A stretch of 64,000 nt of DNA, taken from positions 1 through 64,000 of the forward strand of contig JAIOPC010000011.1 of NCBI GenBank assembly GCA_021414085.1, written 5' to 3'. Each line of letters begins with the position of its first letter. The first letter of the stretch is position 1. The notes below the pieces were generated by a model. That model was not told the DNA's origin. It saw only the letters and a program-made list of their open reading frames with translations, and did no database searches. This stretch comes from Actinomycetes bacterium. GTDB taxonomy: Bacteria; Actinomycetota; Acidimicrobiia; Acidimicrobiales; Ilumatobacteraceae. This document shows positions 60,821 to 64,000 of the stretch, piece by piece. The position numbers and the translations under genes were made by a program.

Positions 60821-60852
60821 TACGTGGCCCCTGCCGTTGAAGTTCCGGCCAC

Positions 60853-61689
60853 TTACAGATCGACCTGCGGAACCGTGAAGCGCCAACCGCGCAGCTGGAT
60901 CAGTTCGTAAGCCACATGGCGGAACGCGACTGCCGCTCGTGCTCCGTGCTCGTAGGCGCCGACCGGAAGCCCGACGAGATGCGCCTCGCCGAAGCGAGCG
61001 TCTTCGGGCACCTTGTTGTGTAGGAGCGGCACGCCGTACTCCTCTGCGATCGTTCGAATCTGTTCTTCGGCGACACGCCGATACACGCTGTTGCCCCAGA
61101 TGCGGAGTTTGATGATTCCGTAGACCTCGGGCTGGCGGTAGGTCTCAGCGGCGGCGCGAATCGTGTTGAGGATGGTGGGAAGCTCGGTGACGGGGCCAGC
61201 CTCGGGAACCATCGGCACGATGACGCCATTGGAACGGCGCATCGCCGTCGACACCAATCGCGACTGATGCCCAGGCGTGTCGATCAGCACGATGTCCCAG
61301 CGATCGCGGGCCGTATCGATCAGCGTGTGAAACCGGTCGAGAATCTCCGGGTCGTCGATCTGTTCGCTCGCACTGCCCAGTGACAATTCCTCTGCAGGCA
61401 ACACGTCGAGGCCTGGGTGGACTTCGGTGATGAGCGCATCGTCGAGTTCCGCGTACCCGAGAAGAACGGCACCGACGTCGGTCTTGGAGTCGACCTCGCG
61501 TTCGCCGATGAACGCCGATTGCCCCGTCTGCTGATCGAGGTCGATCACGAGCACTCGGGCCCCGCACTCGGCGAGCGAGTACGCGAGGTTGAACGTCATC
61601 GTCGTCTTGCCGGCACCGCCCTTGGTGTGGGCGACGGTGATGATCTCGCCGAGGGGCTTCGCGGAGTACGGCGAACGGCCTGCGCCCAT
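60853..61689 (-). CDS. parA: ParA/MinD-family ATPase
   Basis: A 278-residue deviant Walker A ATPase. VAHTKGGAGKTTMTFNLAYSLAE carries the KGGxGKTT motif (about residues 24-31), VLVIDLDQQTGQSAF the A' region, and VLIDTPGHQSRLVSTAM the Walker B. Such proteins position plasmids, chromosomes or protein arrays. A Shine-Dalgarno, GAGAGG, precedes the ATG at 61689. A 24-bp AT-rich palindrome (61705-61728) lies just upstream. The dnaA/gidB/parB context of the chromosomal parA is absent, so this is a secondary ParA system. Confidence 0.88.
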   Translation of the reverse strand: MGAGRSPYSAKPLGEIITVAHTKGGAGKTTMTFNLAYSLAECGARVLVIDLDQQTGQSAFIGEREVDSKTDVGAVLLGYAELDDALITEVHPGLDVLPAEELSLGSASEQIDDPEILDRFHTLIDTARDRWDIVLIDTPGHQSRLVSTAMRRSNGVIVPMVPEAGPVTELPTILNTIRAAAETYRQPEVYGIIKLRIWGNSVYRRVAEEQIRTIAEEYGVPLLHNKVPEDARFGEAHLVGLPVGAYEHGARAAVAFRHVAYELIQLRGWRFTVPQVDL

Positions 61690-61704
61690 TACTGCACCTC
61701 TCTG

Positions 61705-61728
61705 AAGATATGCATATATGCAAATCTT
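61705..61728. promoter_or_regulatory. 24-bp palindrome upstream of parA
   Basis: The left half AAGATATGCATA and right half TATGCAAATCTT are inverted copies at 11 of 12 positions. It lies 16-39 bp ahead of the parA ATG in strongly AT-rich DNA. It suits an autoregulatory operator, a partition site, or both. Confidence 0.65.
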
Positions 61729-61739
61729 AATATCTGACT

Positions 61740-61772
61740 GATGAAATCGTCAACAAGTTGATGAATTTCGTC
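61740..61772. promoter_or_regulatory. Second inverted repeat upstream of parA
   Basis: GATGAAATCGTCAAC (61740-61754) and GTTGATGAATTTCGTC (61757-61772) are imperfect inverted copies separated by two bases. With the palindrome at 61705 it gives two dyads within 70 bp between parA and the divergent surface-protein gene. Confidence 0.5.
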
Positions 61773-61831
61773 AAGGTGCTGCGGAGCGCGGCCGAAAAAG
61801 AACATCGAGTGTTCTACACAACGGCCCCGCT

Positions 61832-61847
61832 CTTGGTTGAAACCAAG
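61832..61847 (+). promoter_or_regulatory. Small hairpin in the leader of the surface-protein gene
   Basis: CTTGGT-TGAA-ACCAAG forms a 6-bp stem with a tetraloop, about 33 nt before the ATG at 61880. A second one, GAACA-TCGAG-TGTTC, lies at 61800-61814. No T-run follows either. Confidence 0.35.
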
Positions 61848-61879
61848 CCGGCGTCGCAATCGATTGAAGGCGGCAGGCA

Positions 61880-64000
61880 ATGAAAGCTCCACACGGTGTG
61901 CAAATGAACGATGTAGCGACCACCAGTCGGTCGCGCGTTGCACGTTCCGTGCTGGCAATGGCATTGCTCGTTTTCGGTCTTCCATTGGCAACGCTCATCC
62001 CAGCATCTGGAGTTGTTGAGGCGGATCCCGCTGCGAACGCGGCCAACGTCAGCCAGTCCACAACCGGTGCGCTCGCTGGTGGTTCCGTTCCCGACGGCAC
62101 TTGTCGCGCGCACATCACAGCCACCGGCGGCGGCGGCGCGTCGGGCGGACTCGCCGCCGCCAACGGCGGTCGTGGTGGTGCTGCAGCAACCATCGACGCA
62201 ACCGTTGCGGTGTTGCCCGGTCAGGCGTACTCGGGAAGCGTGGCTGGCGGGGGCCAGACGAACAGCACGGGTGGCGTCGGTGGCGGCGGTACCGGTGGAA
62301 CGATCGTTAACTTGCACCGTGGCGCCGGTGGTGGTGGTCGCTCTGTTGTCGCGATCGGTGGGCTCACACAAGTCGTCGCCGGTGGTGGTGGCGGCGGTGG
62401 CGCCGCACACAACGCGGGCACGCCGCTTCCCGGTAACGGTGGCGCAGCTGGTACCGCGGTCGGCGCGGGCACCGCTGGTGTTGGCGCGACCGGTACGAAC
62501 GGTGTCGACAACCCGGCAGGCAACGTTGTCGGCGCGGGACAGGGTGGACAGGCGGCTGCCGGTGGCGCCGGTGGAACGAACTCCGCCGCGGGCACGTTCG
62601 AAGACGGCCAGGCCGGTGGTGGCACAGCTACTGGTGTCGGTGGTAACGGCGGCCCGGATGCGAACTACGACTCCGCTGGCGGTGGTGGCGCTGGTTACAC
62701 AGGTGGTGGCGGTGGCGCCTCGACTGTTGGCGACACAGTGACTGGTGCTGGCGGCGGCGGTGGCTCCAGCTGGGTCGCGGCGACGTCACCGGTTGCGGCG
62801 GCCAACGTGCCGACCGGCATCGCCGGCGTCAACACTGCACAGACGGCGCAGAGCGCCAACGGCGCGAACGGATCGGTCACCATCGACTGGATTCCGTGCC
62901 AGTACGACCTGGTGATGACAAAGACGGTCTCGCCGACAACGATCAATGCTGGCGACCGCGCAACGTGGACAGTTTCGATCACGAACAACGGCCCCGACGC
63001 AATGACTCGCGGCGACACGATCAGCCTCGCTGACACGCTGCCGACAGGTCCGAACGCGGCGACACCGGGGCCGAGCTTCAACGTCACCTCGATCAGCACG
63101 TCCGGTGGATCGAACGCAAACTTGCTGAGCGGTGCGGTGACCTGCACCGGCCTCAGCGTTGGCTCATCGATGCCAGCCTCAACGGTCTGCACCCGTCCGT
63201 ACGCTCCGGCTGTCGGAACACCGGGCACACCGCCCGCGGCGAGCGGCACGCGCGGCCTCAACGTCGGCGAGACGCTGACCATCGTGTATCAGCAGGTCAT
63301 CTCCAACACCGCTCCTTGCGCAACCATCACCAACACAGCTACAAGCACCGATCGTCCGACCCTGACCGGCACGACCGACGTCGTCGGTGTCCCGACCCTG
63401 AACACAGTCTCGACACCGTTGGTCATCAATTGCTACGACCTGGCCGTGGCCAAGACCGTCAGCCCGACGCCTTTCGTTCAGCTCGGCGGCACGATCACTT
63501 GGACGATCACCGTGACCAACAACGGGCCCGGATCGATGAACGGCCCGATCGCTACCGTGGCCAACCCGTTGGTCGTGACCGACGTGTTCCCATCGACGAA
63601 TCTCAGTGCAGCCACGCTGACGGGTTCGACTGGTCCCGCGGGCGCGTGCACGCTCGTTGTCAGCACTGTGACGTGCGCTACCGGTTTGCCCGCGAGCGGG
63701 CAGCAGGTCCTGACGTTCACCCAGACGGTGTCGGGCAGCGCCGTCGATAGCGCCGTCGTCGCAAACACGGCAACCGTGAGCGACCCCAAGACCGGCGACT
63801 CGAACGACTCAAGCAGCGCTTCGACCATCGTGCATCACCCGCGAATCACGTTGAACAAGACGATTGTCAGCCGCGTGAACCCAGCCGACCAGTTCACGGT
63901 CCGCGTGGTGAACGGGGTCACGACGGTGGGCACGGCAACTACTGCTGGCGCCGGGCTGACCGCCTCGACCGGCGTCGTGTTGGCCGCCGGCGGGACCTAC
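61880..64000 (+). CDS. Large secreted glycine-rich / DUF11-repeat surface protein (partial)
   Basis: The frame runs open from ATG 61880 to the window end (707 residues so far). A signal peptide covers about residues 20-48 (VLAMALLVFGLPLATL). Residues about 70-310 are glycine-rich with many GGGG and GGAGG runs, like PF12810-type or PE_PGRS-like sequence. Then come DUF11 (CARDB/isopeptide-like) repeats starting YDLVMTKTVSPTTINAGDRATWTV and YDLAVAKTVSPTPFVQLGGTITWTI, and a further beta domain ITLNKTIVSRVNPADQF. Such proteins are large cell-wall or adhesin-like proteins. AAGG precedes the ATG. The C-terminal anchor is not visible. Confidence 0.9.
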   Translation, partial: MKAPHGVQMNDVATTSRSRVARSVLAMALLVFGLPLATLIPASGVVEADPAANAANVSQSTTGALAGGSVPDGTCRAHITATGGGGASGGLAAANGGRGGAAATIDATVAVLPGQAYSGSVAGGGQTNSTGGVGGGGTGGTIVNLHRGAGGGGRSVVAIGGLTQVVAGGGGGGGAAHNAGTPLPGNGGAAGTAVGAGTAGVGATGTNGVDNPAGNVVGAGQGGQAAAGGAGGTNSAAGTFEDGQAGGGTATGVGGNGGPDANYDSAGGGGAGYTGGGGGASTVGDTVTGAGGGGGSSWVAATSPVAAANVPTGIAGVNTAQTAQSANGANGSVTIDWIPCQYDLVMTKTVSPTTINAGDRATWTVSITNNGPDAMTRGDTISLADTLPTGPNAATPGPSFNVTSISTSGGSNANLLSGAVTCTGLSVGSSMPASTVCTRPYAPAVGTPGTPPAASGTRGLNVGETLTIVYQQVISNTAPCATITNTATSTDRPTLTGTTDVVGVPTLNTVSTPLVINCYDLAVAKTVSPTPFVQLGGTITWTITVTNNGPGSMNGPIATVANPLVVTDVFPSTNLSAATLTGSTGPAGACTLVVSTVTCATGLPASGQQVLTFTQTVSGSAVDSAVVANTATVSDPKTGDSNDSSSASTIVHHPRITLNKTIVSRVNPADQFTVRVVNGVTTVGTATTAGAGLTASTGVVLAAGGTY

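Noticed and set aside
61938-62741. 267-residue plus-strand frame in the glycine-rich gene
   Set aside because: It is a shifted frame of GGT/GGC repeats, giving Val/Ala/Arg runs. The frame from 61880 has a signal peptide and DUF11 domains.

Overview
The window is a GC-rich chromosomal segment of an actinobacterium. It carries a complete S10-spc-alpha ribosomal protein cluster, followed by glmM, glmS, acpS, nnrDE, alr, tsaE, tsaB, rimI, tsaD and groESL in an order I recall from mycobacteria. It also has two RipA-like NlpC/P60 hydrolases, a zinc-type S14, and many genes with a TANNNT box 6-9 nt before the start codon and no Shine-Dalgarno, which suggests leaderless mRNAs. Threonine-rich linkers on exported proteins, the oversized GlmS and the gene content suggest Acidimicrobiia (Ilumatobacter-like). 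That placement is inference.

Layout. 1-12423: end of tuf, then rpsJ to secY and adk, nearly all overlapping or a few bases apart, except for a 355-bp hairpin-rich gap between rpsJ and rplC. 12535-19830: a block that splits adk from infA. It holds a minus-strand pyrR-pyrB-pyrC operon with a clear PyrR-binding RNA hairpin, a divergent YeiH-type membrane protein, and a heterodimeric ABC exporter. 20040-26832: infA (apparently with a CTG start), rpmJ, rpsM, rpsK, rpsD, rpoA, rplQ, truA, rplM, rpsI, glmM. 26881-38820: a 1131-residue GlmS-like protein, acpS, nnrDE, alr, the t6A genes tsaE/tsaB/tsaD with rimI, a dihydrouridine synthase and maf. A divergent beta-propeller lipoprotein interrupts the t6A genes.

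38821-47015: two tandem paralogous membrane-anchored proteins of unknown function, groES-groEL under two CIRCE operators, a small membrane protein, a CapA-like secreted phosphoesterase and the first NlpC/P60 protein. 47058-60200: an SGNH-domain exported protein, a 55-residue protein, a Nudix hydrolase, a secreted phospholipase A2, an aromatic amino acid decarboxylase-like enzyme, small proteins, guaA, the second NlpC/P60 protein (sharing an upstream motif with the first), and a catabolic group (APH-like kinase, dienelactone hydrolase, acyl-CoA synthetase, VOC protein). This stretch ends with an unusual HAD phosphatase-transmembrane-GH18 fusion. 60242-64000: a ParA-like ATPase with a small basic partner below an AT-rich palindromic control region, and the start of a large glycine-rich/DUF11 surface protein that runs off the window.

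Functionally the window couples translation machinery, pyrimidine and amino-sugar supply, and envelope building and remodelling. No tRNA, rRNA, IS element, CRISPR array or prophage was seen. The least explained items are the HAD-GH18 fusion, the giant GlmS, the paralogous pair at 38821-41867, and several intergenic palindromes and repeats.
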